From Deltaproteobacteria bacterium (GTDB taxonomy: Bacteria > Desulfobacterota > Syntrophobacteria > Syntrophobacterales > Syntrophobacteraceae): a stretch of DNA of 64,000 bases. The stretch is from assembly GCA_012517315.1 (NCBI GenBank), contig JAAYVE010000042.1:62001-126000 (forward strand), written 5' to 3'. Of this stretch, positions 43,727-53,500 are shown in pieces. The translations under genes and the position numbers were made by a program. Below the pieces are notes generated by a model, which had not been told where the DNA came from, ran no database searches, and saw only the letters and a list, made by a program, of their open reading frames with translations. Numbering within the stretch: position 1 is the stretch's first letter; every line of letters begins with the position of its first letter.

Positions 43727-44391
43727 AAGGAAAGAAGCAAATCTGCGTTATCGGACTGGGGGAATTCGGCAGGGAACTGTCACGACAACTGGCAAAGGAA
43801 TGCGAGGTCTTGGCGATAGACCGGGATGAGTCTGCGGTCGCCGCCATCCTCGACGATGTTCAACGGGCGGTCATGCTCGATGTGCGGGACTTCTCCAGTT
43901 TCAGCAGCATCGTGACCGCCGATTTCGACGAGGCGGTGGTGAGCATGGGGGAAACCCTGGAGGCCGCCATCCTGGCGACGCTCCATCTGAAAAAGATTGG
44001 AGTGAAGCGCATTTGGGCCAAGGCCAACCACGATGACCACGCGGCCATTCTCAAGGCGGTGGGCGCCTCCGAAATTGTCTTTCCGGAGCGGGAAACGGCC
44101 CGGCGGCTGGCCGCCCAGATCGTCAACCCCAATCTCCTCGATTTCATTCCCCTGGAGGGGGACTACCGGGTGATGGACGCGGCGCCGCCGGACGCGTTTT
44201 ACGGAAAATCACTCCTGGAACTGGATCTCCGAAGAAAGTACGGTGTGTTCGTCCTGGCCGTGAAGGAATTGGTTCCCGAACGCTTCACCTTTCTGCCCAA
44301 GCCGAACTTCGTCATCAAACCGAGTGACATTCTCGTCATGATTGGGCGGGAAGTGGATCTTCTGAACATGCTCGGCACGCAAAAGACGTGA
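43723..44391 (+). CDS. trkA: Trk/Ktr potassium uptake regulatory subunit
   Basis: 222 residues: an RCK-N Rossmann domain with GLGEFG at 11-16 and the adenine-binding acidic residue in VLAIDRDES, then a RCK-C domain (about 140-222). It is a single RCK unit like KtrA rather than the doubled TrkA. Nucleotide binding (ATP/ADP or NADH) should gate the TrkH-like channel encoded immediately upstream, with which it is translationally coupled. Confidence 0.93.
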   Translation: MKGKKQICVIGLGEFGRELSRQLAKECEVLAIDRDESAVAAILDDVQRAVMLDVRDFSSFSSIVTADFDEAVVSMGETLEAAILATLHLKKIGVKRIWAKANHDDHAAILKAVGASEIVFPERETARRLAAQIVNPNLLDFIPLEGDYRVMDAAPPDAFYGKSLLELDLRRKYGVFVLAVKELVPERFTFLPKPNFVIKPSDILVMIGREVDLLNMLGTQKT

Positions 44392-44452
44392 ATCTCACCT
44401 TTTCCGGTGTTCGCCAGGCTGGACGCCTCCGGCTTTCTTCCAGGTGGGATTT

Positions 44453-47317
44453 TCAGGAGCGAGGTCTACCCTTGAGCACCTGGACCAGGATAAAGAGAGA
44501 CCCCAGCAGCGTCAGCACGGAAAATGCGAACAATCGCCATCCCCCACAGATGAAAGCGGCTGTCGCCATCCCCGAAAGCACCCCCACCACCAGATACGAA
44601 CCCCCCAGTGCAAACGGTCTTTCACGGCGCATGTTGACGAAGACAAAATGAGCGAAGAGGGCCGGAATGCGAAAGATCAACCGCACCGACCACCTCTCCA
44701 GGATCCCTGCAGCCCGTTCCTTCAAGGTCTTGCGCAACAGGCCCCACGCAGCCAGGTAGACCAGCGTCGCGTACTCTCCCACCACGCTCCCCGGCAGCTG
44801 CCCGTTAGGACCCACGGCAGACTGAGACCCCATGCCCATCTTGGAGAACCGCTCCCATTTCTCATCGAGGGAGAGATCTTTCAGATCCTCCAGGGCCTGT
44901 GTTTCCGCTTCGGATTCAATGAGTGCGTCCGCTGTTTCCCCCAAGGCACCCCGCGGTCCCAGTTTCTTCCCGAATTTCACCTCCTGGTAGTGCATGTCCC
45001 TGTAGATGGACTGAATCTCCTCCTGGAACGCGTCCTCCTGACCCGCAAGAATCAGTTCCTCGCGGAACGACTGTGCAGCGCCCCTCACGGCCTCGTTCCA
45101 TCCCATACCCGGATCGCGCTCGTCCCAGGCTTTTCGGAGCTTTTCCCAGCTCGCCAGGAGACTCTCCCGCCGCGTTTCCGTAAGAAACATGGGGCTCACG
45201 GGAGAACCCCTCCCTGCAAGCACCTCCCCCAGCTTGAGCTGCCGGTTGAGGATGCGCTCCAGCGCCTTTTCGTCCACGAGAGAGCGAATGATCTGGCAGA
45301 TGCCGTCCAGCCTGCCGTAGAGAATGTCGTTGGAACGCCAGTCACGCCGGAGAAATGCGGAAAAGTGGGCCAGTTCATCCCCTGCGACCTTTCCCCTGGG
45401 GTCGCCCTCCCGCCTGGAGAGGCCGATTTGCGCGTCGGCCGGACTGATGCGCACGAACTCGACGGCGTCCAGCTCGTAAACCCCCGAAGCAAACTCCGCT
45501 GCATACAGCTGCGCATCGATGACCCCAAGCGCCCTCATTCGCCGTGTGCTGCCGTCCACTCCGCGGCAGATAGCCGCCAGGAGCTCCGCAAGACGGTCGA
45601 GTACGGTCGTCTCCGAAAAGCCCTTGACGGGACCCCACCCCCCGCCCTTCCAGATGGAGTCCACCAAGCGGCTGAGGTCTTCCTTGGCAAAGAAACGATG
45701 TTCCTCCTGAGCATGACGCTTAAGATCCAGGGAATCGACATGGAGGAAATAAGGTTTCAGCATCTCCCAGACGGGCTGATCGGCATGGAGAAAAGCCCTG
45801 AAATCCCCTTCCAATTTCTTCGCGGCGACTGCCGCATTCGCTTCCGCTCCCTTCAGGTAGTCACCCATGAAACGGTCTCGCAGAAAGAGCATGGCTTCCA
45901 GGATGATCTTCAGGACCTTGATGACCCTGCCCGTAAGGCGCATGGCCGTGATGTGGGTTGAGGATGCCACGCCCGCTTCCAGTTCACGGTGGAAGGAGTA
46001 GAGCAGGTGGAAAGCCCGACGCAGATGGAAGACGACATCGTAACGATTCAAGCCCTCCAGATATTCTGCACGGGCTCTGTGTTCCCTCTCCTCCTCGTCC
46101 CCTTTCAGGATCCTTCGGACCTCCGCCAGCAGAGCGGTTCGTTTTGCGTCCCTGGGATAGTCGAGGGCGGAAGGGGGCGAGTCCACATCCAAAACCATCA
46201 TTCGGGCGAGACATTCCAGCCGGGCGTCCATATAGGCCGCCGGCAGCCGGCGCTCTTCCTCATCCCCCTCTGTATGCCTCTTCCGCAGCATTTCCTGAAC
46301 GGAGGACAGCCAATCGATCCGTTGGTTGTGTTCCAGCAGTTTCTCCAGATCCTCCGTGATGCTCTCATGACTGGGGATGGGCCCAGCACAGGCCATGCCC
46401 ACCTCCAGAGGGGAACGGCGCTCCTTGGGACCCCCTGCCAGTGGAACCGGGTCGGGCTCCACGTAAAAGAGGCGGCGATCGACAATTCCACCTGGCATTC
46501 GGAAAAAAATCGCCCTCAGAGCCGGTCCAAAAGGCTTGTTGTCCAGAACGCCACCGTCCACAAATGAGTGGCCGGTGGAAAATGGGCGCACCTCCTCTGG
46601 CACCCCTAGAAGGGAGTTATCCAGTCGTCGGCGCAGTTCCTCCCCGAGGGATGTTCCCTTGACGGGTGCAAAAGCCACAGGAAAACACGCCGTGATTCGC
46701 CCGATGGTTCCCAGGATCTCAGCCTGGATCTTGACATCCACCTCGTTCTTGGGCGCCCGGATCCCCAGTGATTTTCTTCCCGGGCGATGCTGCAGATGAA
46801 AAACGGTTCGATGGAGCTTGTCCTGGATTTCCCTTCCAAGGCCGTCCTGGTAATGGCGCATCTGGCCGTCCAAATCCGTTCCCGTGATGAAGACGTCCAT
46901 TTCCCCGGGACTTCGGTAGTCGGCCTGCTTCATGCTGCAAAGTCCTTGAAACGCTTTGATGAGTTCCGCGTGAAAATACGCCCCCTTCAGCAGGGCATCG
47001 GTGTGCCCCGTGTCTCTCACGTCGCACAGGAGGGCCCCCATGTCCCCCAACTTGCGCCAGAGCTCGGCAACGGCGGAAAAATCGGAACCGGATTCCAACG
47101 CCGCTGCGAGAAACAAGCCGTTCAGCCCCCCCGCCGATGTCCCCGAAATGACGTCGACCGTTGCCGACGCCTCCAGCATGTCCAGGACCAAACCGAAGAC
47201 CCCTCTTCCCCGCACCAAGTCATGAAAACAGCGGGTGACGCCGTTCTCGTAGACGGCCAAAGAAACACCGCCGTAGAGAACAAGGGCCACCCTGATTTCA
47301 CGAAGACGTTCCGCCAT
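44453..47317 (-). CDS. Patatin-like phospholipase with DUF3376-type C-terminal region
   Basis: 954 residues. The patatin domain (about 5-300) has an oxyanion loop (LVLYGGVSLAVY, near 13-24), the nucleophile GTSAG with S61 and the catalytic Asp in VDGGVLDN. A long helical region rich in Glu and Arg follows (about 330-880) and two helices near the C terminus (AFICGGWRLFAFSVLTLLG) suggest membrane attachment. The length and order match DUF3376 patatin proteins of unknown function. Likely a lipid acyl hydrolase at the membrane or in the cytosol. Convergent with trkA (60-base gap). Confidence 0.85.
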   Translation of the reverse strand: MAERLREIRVALVLYGGVSLAVYENGVTRCFHDLVRGRGVFGLVLDMLEASATVDVISGTSAGGLNGLFLAAALESGSDFSAVAELWRKLGDMGALLCDVRDTGHTDALLKGAYFHAELIKAFQGLCSMKQADYRSPGEMDVFITGTDLDGQMRHYQDGLGREIQDKLHRTVFHLQHRPGRKSLGIRAPKNEVDVKIQAEILGTIGRITACFPVAFAPVKGTSLGEELRRRLDNSLLGVPEEVRPFSTGHSFVDGGVLDNKPFGPALRAIFFRMPGGIVDRRLFYVEPDPVPLAGGPKERRSPLEVGMACAGPIPSHESITEDLEKLLEHNQRIDWLSSVQEMLRKRHTEGDEEERRLPAAYMDARLECLARMMVLDVDSPPSALDYPRDAKRTALLAEVRRILKGDEEEREHRARAEYLEGLNRYDVVFHLRRAFHLLYSFHRELEAGVASSTHITAMRLTGRVIKVLKIILEAMLFLRDRFMGDYLKGAEANAAVAAKKLEGDFRAFLHADQPVWEMLKPYFLHVDSLDLKRHAQEEHRFFAKEDLSRLVDSIWKGGGWGPVKGFSETTVLDRLAELLAAICRGVDGSTRRMRALGVIDAQLYAAEFASGVYELDAVEFVRISPADAQIGLSRREGDPRGKVAGDELAHFSAFLRRDWRSNDILYGRLDGICQIIRSLVDEKALERILNRQLKLGEVLAGRGSPVSPMFLTETRRESLLASWEKLRKAWDERDPGMGWNEAVRGAAQSFREELILAGQEDAFQEEIQSIYRDMHYQEVKFGKKLGPRGALGETADALIESEAETQALEDLKDLSLDEKWERFSKMGMGSQSAVGPNGQLPGSVVGEYATLVYLAAWGLLRKTLKERAAGILERWSVRLIFRIPALFAHFVFVNMRRERPFALGGSYLVVGVLSGMATAAFICGGWRLFAFSVLTLLGSLFILVQVLKGRPRS

Positions 47318-47830
47318 GGTTCACCCTCATTTTCTAAAAGCGTTTGCCTCCAGGACATGTGGCCGACAAGCCTTGTCAAGAGACGAGAAGGGTTTGTCAG
47401 CTGAACACGCCCCGTACGATTGAACGTCTGCCCACTCGGAGGCTCCGCCGCAAGGAGCAGGCCGCAAGCCTGGAACTTTCCCTCCAGGGATTGAGCGGCC
47501 CAGAGAATGGCAATCGGGACGGCACAGATCGATTCCACCGGAATCGCAGCCATGGGATGTGAACGCTGGACTCTCCTCCATGGACACGAGGGACTGCACT
47601 GGATTATGCTTGTCCAACGACGCAAATGCAAGGAACACGTGGAGCCCCGCCCATCGGATGCTGAAGTCTTGCTTTCATCGGTCTGCACTGCGCTCGGGGA
47701 TTCGAGGGGCTCCCATCGCTTTTTTTTGCGCACGGGAACAGCCGCAACAAATCCTCCAGACATGGGCGGCACCTCTTGTGCCTTGACGTTCAGAAACGAT
47801 CGACCCCTCCTACGGATCAAAGGAGCCCCG
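47318..47830 (+). other. Divergent spacer, no gene
   Basis: 513 bases between the patatin gene (minus) and the small gene at 47831 (plus). An in-frame extension of the latter exists to 47507 but it has poor protein character. A ribosome-binding site AGGAG sits 6 bases before ATG 47831. No clear promoters seen. Confidence 0.4.
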
Positions 47831-48352
47831 ATGGCACACACTCAAGTGGAAAATAAAGGGATTGAAAAGTGCGGACAGGATCTCTTCAATTACGCCGTAG
47901 ACCGGGAGGATGCCAAGACCTTCGTTATGTGCCTTCCGCCGGACTCTCTTGCGGACAGGGGGCGAGTGGAATACGAGCTTCAGGTCTTGAGAATCATCAC
48001 CGTCGGATGGGGGATCGCCTACTGTCTCCGGAATTCCCCCCTGAAGACCCCCCTGTCCGAGTTCTACTGGACGGCCGTCAGGGAACTCTCCCAAAGTGTT
48101 TCCTCGGCGGCGGGACTGATGACCGGCAAGGACATCGACTATTTTCAGACCTTGAAGGATCGCCTGGATTTTTATGTGGCGGCCTTGAATCGGCAACCCG
48201 GAGCCACTGAACCAGCTGCCGTCATTGGACCTGAATTTGCGAAGGTCTGTGGCAGCGGGGACGATGTATACACGGTTGTGTCCGGATCCAAGATGTTCGC
48301 CGGGGTGATTTCCCGCGTGGAGGAATACCTGACCACATTAGGACTGAAATAG
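47831..48352 (+). CDS. Conserved-looking cytosolic protein of unknown function
   Basis: ATG 47831 follows AGGAGCCCC, a good ribosome-binding site; 173 residues. No signal peptide or membrane segments. The sequence is balanced in composition and helical (for example VEYELQVLRIITVGWGIAY), with two cysteines near the N terminus (C14, C34). Not a family that I can name. It is isolated: next to a divergent patatin gene and convergent with an ABC-2 exporter. Confidence 0.7.
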   Translation: MAHTQVENKGIEKCGQDLFNYAVDREDAKTFVMCLPPDSLADRGRVEYELQVLRIITVGWGIAYCLRNSPLKTPLSEFYWTAVRELSQSVSSAAGLMTGKDIDYFQTLKDRLDFYVAALNRQPGATEPAAVIGPEFAKVCGSGDDVYTVVSGSKMFAGVISRVEEYLTTLGLK

Positions 48353-48420
48353 GAACGGTGGAGACCCTTGAGAAGACAAAATCGGGGGACCATGGGCGGG
48401 AGCTTTGGGAACCGGTATTC

Positions 48421-49155
48421 TCATTCCTTTGCCCTGTTGACACACAGGAACGCCAGCACGAAAAGCAAAAGCCCCAGTCCCGTGAGGAGAAGGAGGGAAA
48501 AAGTCTCGAAGGGAAGCCCGAAGGCGGAACTCCTGATGGCCTTTGCAGCATGCGTCAGGGGAAGGAGTTGCAGCGTTTTCTGGACCCAGGGCGGCATGCG
48601 CTCCACGGGGAAGAACGTCCCCCCCAGGAACGCCATGGGGGTGATGAAGAAATTGGTGAGGAGGGCCTGGTCCGCGTGGGATTTCACCAGCATCGCCAGG
48701 CAGACGGCCAGGGACGCGAAAACGAAACTGTTGACGACCACAAAGAGCCAGAAGGCAAGAGAGTAGCGGAGGAAGATGCCCGAGGCAAGGCCGATGATGA
48801 GGATGATGCACACGGAAAGGAGGGCCCTCGTGATACCAGCCAGCACTTCTCCGGCCACGTAGGCGATATTGCGAATGGGCGCCGCCTGGAATTCCTCGAA
48901 AATGCGCCAGTAAAAGCGGGCTATATTGATTTCGCTGGCAATGGCGAAGGACTGGGTCATGCTGCTCATGGCCACCAACCCGGGAATGAGAAACTCCAGG
49001 TAGGAACGACCGCTCACTTGGACCCCCTCGCCCATCCCCAGTCCGAAGGCCACGAGGTAAAGGAGAGGGCCGACGGACATGGAAGCCACCTGCCGAAAGA
49101 GCTTCTTTCTCAGGATGAGGATTTCCCTGAGATATATGGCGAAAAAGCCTCTCAC
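48421..49155 (-). CDS. ABC-2 type transporter permease
   Basis: 244 residues with six hydrophobic segments and an ABC-2 signature (LIPGLVAMSSMTQSF). No periplasmic domain. The start overlaps the ATPase stop as ATGA (49152-49155). The pair resembles drug or lipid/polysaccharide exporters of the DrrAB or NodIJ type. The substrate is unknown. Confidence 0.88.
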   Translation of the reverse strand: MRGFFAIYLREILILRKKLFRQVASMSVGPLLYLVAFGLGMGEGVQVSGRSYLEFLIPGLVAMSSMTQSFAIASEINIARFYWRIFEEFQAAPIRNIAYVAGEVLAGITRALLSVCIILIIGLASGIFLRYSLAFWLFVVVNSFVFASLAVCLAMLVKSHADQALLTNFFITPMAFLGGTFFPVERMPPWVQKTLQLLPLTHAAKAIRSSAFGLPFETFSLLLLTGLGLLLFVLAFLCVNRAKE

Positions 49156-49994
49156 GCCGGCTTGACCCTCTTTCCCGTCATGGAAAGAAAGACATCCTCC
49201 AGGTTCACCCTCCGCAGGGCGAAGCCTCCCTTCTGTCTTTCGATGTGGCGATTGGCCTCATCGCGGCTTCGGAAATAGGTCGTCTCCATCTCACCGTCGG
49301 CAATCTCATCAAGGGCCCATGACCCTAGCTGAGCCATGAGGTCCTGAGGTTTGCCCACGGCGGCGACTCTTCCTTCGTCTAAAAAGGCAACCCGATCCGC
49401 GAGAAACTCCGCCTCCTCAATGTAATGAGTGGTTAGGAAGATAGTGGAGCCATTCTGTTGAATCTTCTTGATCAGGGACCAAATGCGCCGCCGGATGGTG
49501 GGATCCAGTCCAACAGTAGGTTCGTCCAAAAAGAGGATCCGTGGCTTGTGCATCAGGGCCCGGGCGACCATGACCCTGCGTTTCATCCCTCCTGAGAGAT
49601 GTTTGACGGGGCTGTTCCTTCGGTCAAAGATTTCCACGTATTCGAGCAGTTCAACGATTCTTGCCTTTCTTTCACCCGCAGACATGTGAAAAAGCCTTCC
49701 GTGGATGTCGAGGTTCTCATACACGGTGAGTTCATGGTCCAGATTGATGGTCTGGGTCACCAATCCGCACTGTTTCTTTGCCTTGAGGGTGTCCCTTTCG
49801 ATGTGGAACCCGTCCAGATAGGCGTCCCCGGAGGTGGGTCTCGCCAGGCCCGTCAGAATCTTGATGGTGGTCGTCTTGCCGGAACCGTTCGGACCGAGAT
49901 AAGCAAAGAGTTCCCCCTCCTTCACCCCGAGATTGATACCCTGGAGGGCCTGCAAGTTCCTGTAACGCTTGGTGAGATTCTCGATCCGTATCAT
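49152..49994 (-). CDS. ABC-2 transporter ATP-binding protein (DrrA-like)
   Basis: 280 residues. Walker A GPNGSGKTT, Q-loop VTQTINLD, signature LSGGMKRRV, Walker B ILFLDEPT and TTHY switch are intact. The C-terminal extension (about 225-280, ending EDVFLSMTGK) is common in DrrA-like ATPases. It energises the permease encoded downstream; the overlap couples their translation. Its upstream region includes the structured spacer at 50170-50400, which is read on the other strand. Confidence 0.92.
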   Translation of the reverse strand: MIRIENLTKRYRNLQALQGINLGVKEGELFAYLGPNGSGKTTTIKILTGLARPTSGDAYLDGFHIERDTLKAKKQCGLVTQTINLDHELTVYENLDIHGRLFHMSAGERKARIVELLEYVEIFDRRNSPVKHLSGGMKRRVMVARALMHKPRILFLDEPTVGLDPTIRRRIWSLIKKIQQNGSTIFLTTHYIEEAEFLADRVAFLDEGRVAAVGKPQDLMAQLGSWALDEIADGEMETTYFRSRDEANRHIERQKGGFALRRVNLEDVFLSMTGKRVKPA

Positions 49995-50169
49995 CAGGGC
50001 ATTTCCGGGAGCACACCCACGCAGTAGGCTGAAACCTTCGGTTCATGAAAACGATGCACTTTCGCGTGAAGGGAACCCATCTGTCAAGGCTCTTCCGCCT
50101 GCGGCATCCACCGGCGCCCCCGTGGGGCGATGGTACCCCGTCGGGCGGCCCACTCATGGCAATCTGAAG

Positions 50170-50198
50170 TTGAATAATGTGGGGGGACCATTTATATT
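50170..50198 (+). promoter_or_regulatory. Sigma70-type promoter in the divergent spacer
   Basis: TTGAAT (50170-50175, four to five of six matches), exactly 17 bases, then TATATT (50193-50198, five of six). The predicted start near 50205 gives a transcript reaching the hairpin and U-tract at 50248-50274 after about 70 bases. Confidence 0.6.
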
Positions 50199-50204
50199 AC
50201 GCAC

Positions 50205-50274
50205 ATTCTGGAAGACCGCCGGGAAGCGCGAGGCGCGGCTCCCGCATCCGCAACCCGTCGGCGTGCGGTTTTTT
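50205..50274 (+). ncRNA. Candidate short RNA or attenuated leader of about 70 nucleotides
   Basis: Bounded by the promoter at 50170-50198 and the terminator at 50248-50274. The transcript can form a first hairpin (GGGA...TCCC closing GCGC/GCGC, about 50221-50243) followed by the terminator hairpin. No small open frame with a ribosome-binding site lies inside. It could be a trans-acting small RNA or a premature-termination leader of the activase operon 280 bases downstream. No match to a known RNA family was recognised. Confidence 0.45.
50248..50274 (+). terminator. Intrinsic terminator with six U residues
   Basis: Stem CCGCA (50248-50252) with TGCGG (50264-50268), inner CCG/CGG pairs around a T, followed directly by TTTTTT (50269-50274). 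No plus-strand protein gene ends upstream of it for almost 1.9 kb, so it must end an untranslated transcript. Confidence 0.65.
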
Positions 50275-50365
50275 CATGATGCTTGCTGGGGAAACGGAAG
50301 GTGTGGATGGTTTCTGCATTCTTTTTTCCCCGTTTCTCCAACGCGGACAACATGTGCACTGTCCC

Positions 50366-50389
50366 AACTGCTCCCCAAGGGGAGCAGTT
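50366..50389. promoter_or_regulatory. 22-base near-perfect palindrome upstream of the activase operon
   Basis: AACTGCTCCCC (50366-50376), AA, then GGGGAGCAGTT (50379-50389): an 11-base perfect arm on each side with a 2-base centre. Downstream bases are TCTGTTGCC, a poor U-tract. Being so symmetrical it could be a dimeric regulator's operator or a second terminator-like hairpin in the leader. Confidence 0.5.
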
Positions 50390-50553
50390 TCTGTTGCCAG
50401 GGTCTGACGCCAGAGGGCTTGTATCGGTTTGCACGCTTCGGGTCCTACGGACCGTCGAGGGGTACGGCACGTGACTGCGGCTGGAAATGCCCGTCGAAAA
50501 TTGCAAGGTCCTGTTTCACGACACTTTTGAGCTGAACTGGAAGGAAGCATTTG

Positions 50554-53500
50554 ATGGAATATGATGTGGGTATCGATGTCGGCTCGGTAAGCATCAACTG
50601 CGTCATTATCAATGACAGTGGCCATGTGGTATTCGAGACGCCCTACATTCGACACTTCGGATTGGTCCACGAGGAGACCCGCAGACTGCTCGATGGAATC
50701 CTTCGTCCTGAAAACAACGACCTCCAGGTCCCGTGGGATCCCGCCTCCATCCGGTCCATCTCTTTCACGGGCGTTCACGGGCAGCTTTTGGCCGAAATCC
50801 TTTCCGCCCCGTTTGAAGTGGAAACCATAGCCCAGGTGGTGGGGGTCACTCGAGTGGTGCCGGGCGCCCGCACGATCATCAGCATCGGCGGTCAGGATGC
50901 CGCCCTCTTCCAGTTGGGATACAACGGCGATCGTTGGCACCTTGAGGCGTTCAACATGAACGGCCCTTGTGCGTCCGGAACGGGGTCCTTCATCGATCAG
51001 CAGGCGGAGCGTTTGGCGCTCTCCATGTATGGTGCTCAATTCCACATGGACCAGAACAAGCTGCAGCAAACGCTCGAGGACTTCATCGCTCTGGGGCTCA
51101 AGAGCAGCTATCCGGCCCCGGTTGCCTGCAGATGCACCGTTTTCACCAAGTCGGACATGATCCACCTTCAAAACAAGGGGGAACCGCTTTCCAACATCAT
51201 CGCCGGCCTGCACTTCGGAAATGCCGCCAATTACGTGAGCACAATCGTCGGAAACCGGGAACTGTCGGAGCCCATCGTGTTCATTGGAGGAATGGCTTCC
51301 AACCGGCTCCAGGTTCAGGCATTCCGCAGTTATTTCCCCGGGCTGCAGGTGCCTCCCCACCATACCTCCCTTGGGGCGTTGGGAGCGGCCCTGCGGGCTC
51401 AGGAGCAGAATCGGAACAACCGTGTGGATACGACAAAACTCCTGACGGCGGACTCTCAGGCATCCTGTCAGTTCCCCCAAGCGGAGCGGCTGGAACTGAA
51501 GATGACCTCCTTCGACCCGGACAACACTCTCTCACCTTGGGCCACCCGGCGCAAACAGCCAGCGCAGGCCTATCTCGGTGTCGATATTGGCTCCACATCC
51601 ACCAAGTACGCCCTCATCGACGATGGAGGGCAGCTCCTCCACAAGTCTTACGTGCCGACCCAGGGAAAGCCCATTGAGGTGACCCAGAAACTGCTACAGG
51701 TTCTCAACCAGGAGGTGGGCAGGCGCATCCGTCTCACGGCCATTGCCACGACGGGTTCCGGCCGCAACGTGGTGGGGGATTTTCTGAGTGCAGACCTCAT
51801 TATCGATGAGATCACCGCCCATGCCCGTGGCGCCGTGGCCGTGGACCCCGAGATCGACACCATTTTCGAGATCGGAGGCCAGGATTCCAAGTACATCCGC
51901 ATCGAGAACACGCACCCCTTGGATTTTGACATGAACAAAGTCTGTGCGGCGGGTACGGGGAGTTTTCTCCACGAACTGGCCAACAAGATGAAAATCAACA
52001 TCGTGGGGGAATTCCAGGAGGTTGCCCTGGCGTCCGAGTCCCCCATTCATCTGGCTGAACGTTGTACGGTTTTTATGGAGTCGGACCTGGTGAGCTATGC
52101 CCAGAAGGGCGCCCGCCGCGAAGACCTCATTGCCGGTCTGTGCTACGCCATCGTGTACAATTACCTCAATCGCGTTGTGGAAAAGCGCTTCGTGGGGCAG
52201 CGGATCATGTTCCTCGGGGGCCCCTCCCTCAACCGTGGCATTGTGGCCGCCTTCGAGAAGGTGTTGGGAAAGCCCATTCTGGTCCCCAAGCACAGAGAAG
52301 TGATGGGTGCTTTCGGCGCGGCCCTGGCAGTGAGGGAACTTTACCGGAAGGGCCAAATCCCCCGCCAGTCCCGGGACCTGGAAGGGCTGGCACGGATGGA
52401 GGTGAGCTACATCGAAAAGATCTGCCGGGCGGACAAGAAGTGCCACAACGAGTGCAAGCTGAAGGTATACGACTTCGGAGGAAAGAAGAGCATTTGGGGT
52501 GGAGACTGCGGCCGTTACGAAGTGGGACGACATGACGGGGCCTCTGAAGTCAATCACTTCCTGGAACAGCAGCTTTTTTTCCAGGAAGCCTTGGAGGAAA
52601 AGAGCATTTCATCCCTGGAACTGGTCCGGAAGGAAAACTCTTCCAAACCGACCGTCGGCATCCCACTGGCTTTGCACACCATGGGCTTCGGCGTTTTCTG
52701 GACCCACCTCTTTTCTGAACTCGGCTTCACGGTTCTTCTCAGTCCCAAGACGAACAATAAGGTCGCCTTGATGGGGGTGGAGAGCATGACATCGGAAACC
52801 TGCTTTCCCGTCAAGGTGTTTCACGGCCATGTGCGCCATCTCATGGACCTGGCGGACTTCCTCTTCTTACCCAACGTGATCGACATGCCCACACCCGAAG
52901 CCCACGAGACCGGCTTTTTCTGCCCTCTGGTGGAAAGTTCCCAGTACATGGTGCGGGCAGCTCTGAACATTCCCTCCCATCGAATGATCCGTCCGACTCT
53001 TCACCTGAAGGACGGACCCGACCAGTTGGTGGAACCCATCCGCAATGCTTTGCCCGAAAACCTGCGACCGGGGTGGCTGGCGGTTGAAAAGGCCGTCCAC
53101 AAAGCCTGGGCCGGCCAGGAGGCATACAGGGAAAGACTGCTCCGGCGGGGGTTCGAGGTCCTTCAGCAGACCCCGGGCACTCAACCCATATGGGTGGTGA
53201 CGGGAAGGCCCTATAATCTTTACGATGAACGCCTCAATCTGCAGTTGGGCCGGCAGCTGGCGAAACTCGGGATCAAGGCCCTTCCCATGGACTTTCTCGA
53301 CGTGGACGGGGAGGATCTGAGCGACTTTCCCAGCATGTACTGGGGGTTGGGAGCCAGAATCCTGAGGACGGCGAAACGAATCGCGGCGAACCCCAACTGG
53401 TACGGCGTGCACCTCACTAACTTCAGCTGCGGGGCGGACTCTTTCATCGAACACTTCTACAGGCACATCCTGAAAGGGAAGCCTTATCTCATCCTGGAAC

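Larger units (their letters stand above)
49995..50553 (+). other. Structured 559-base divergent spacer
   Basis: Separates the ABC-2 ATPase (minus) from the activase operon (plus). It contains a promoter, a short terminator-bounded transcript and a 22-base palindrome, each annotated separately. The ribosome-binding site of the activase gene is AAGGAAG (about 50541-50547). No protein gene seen. Confidence 0.6.
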
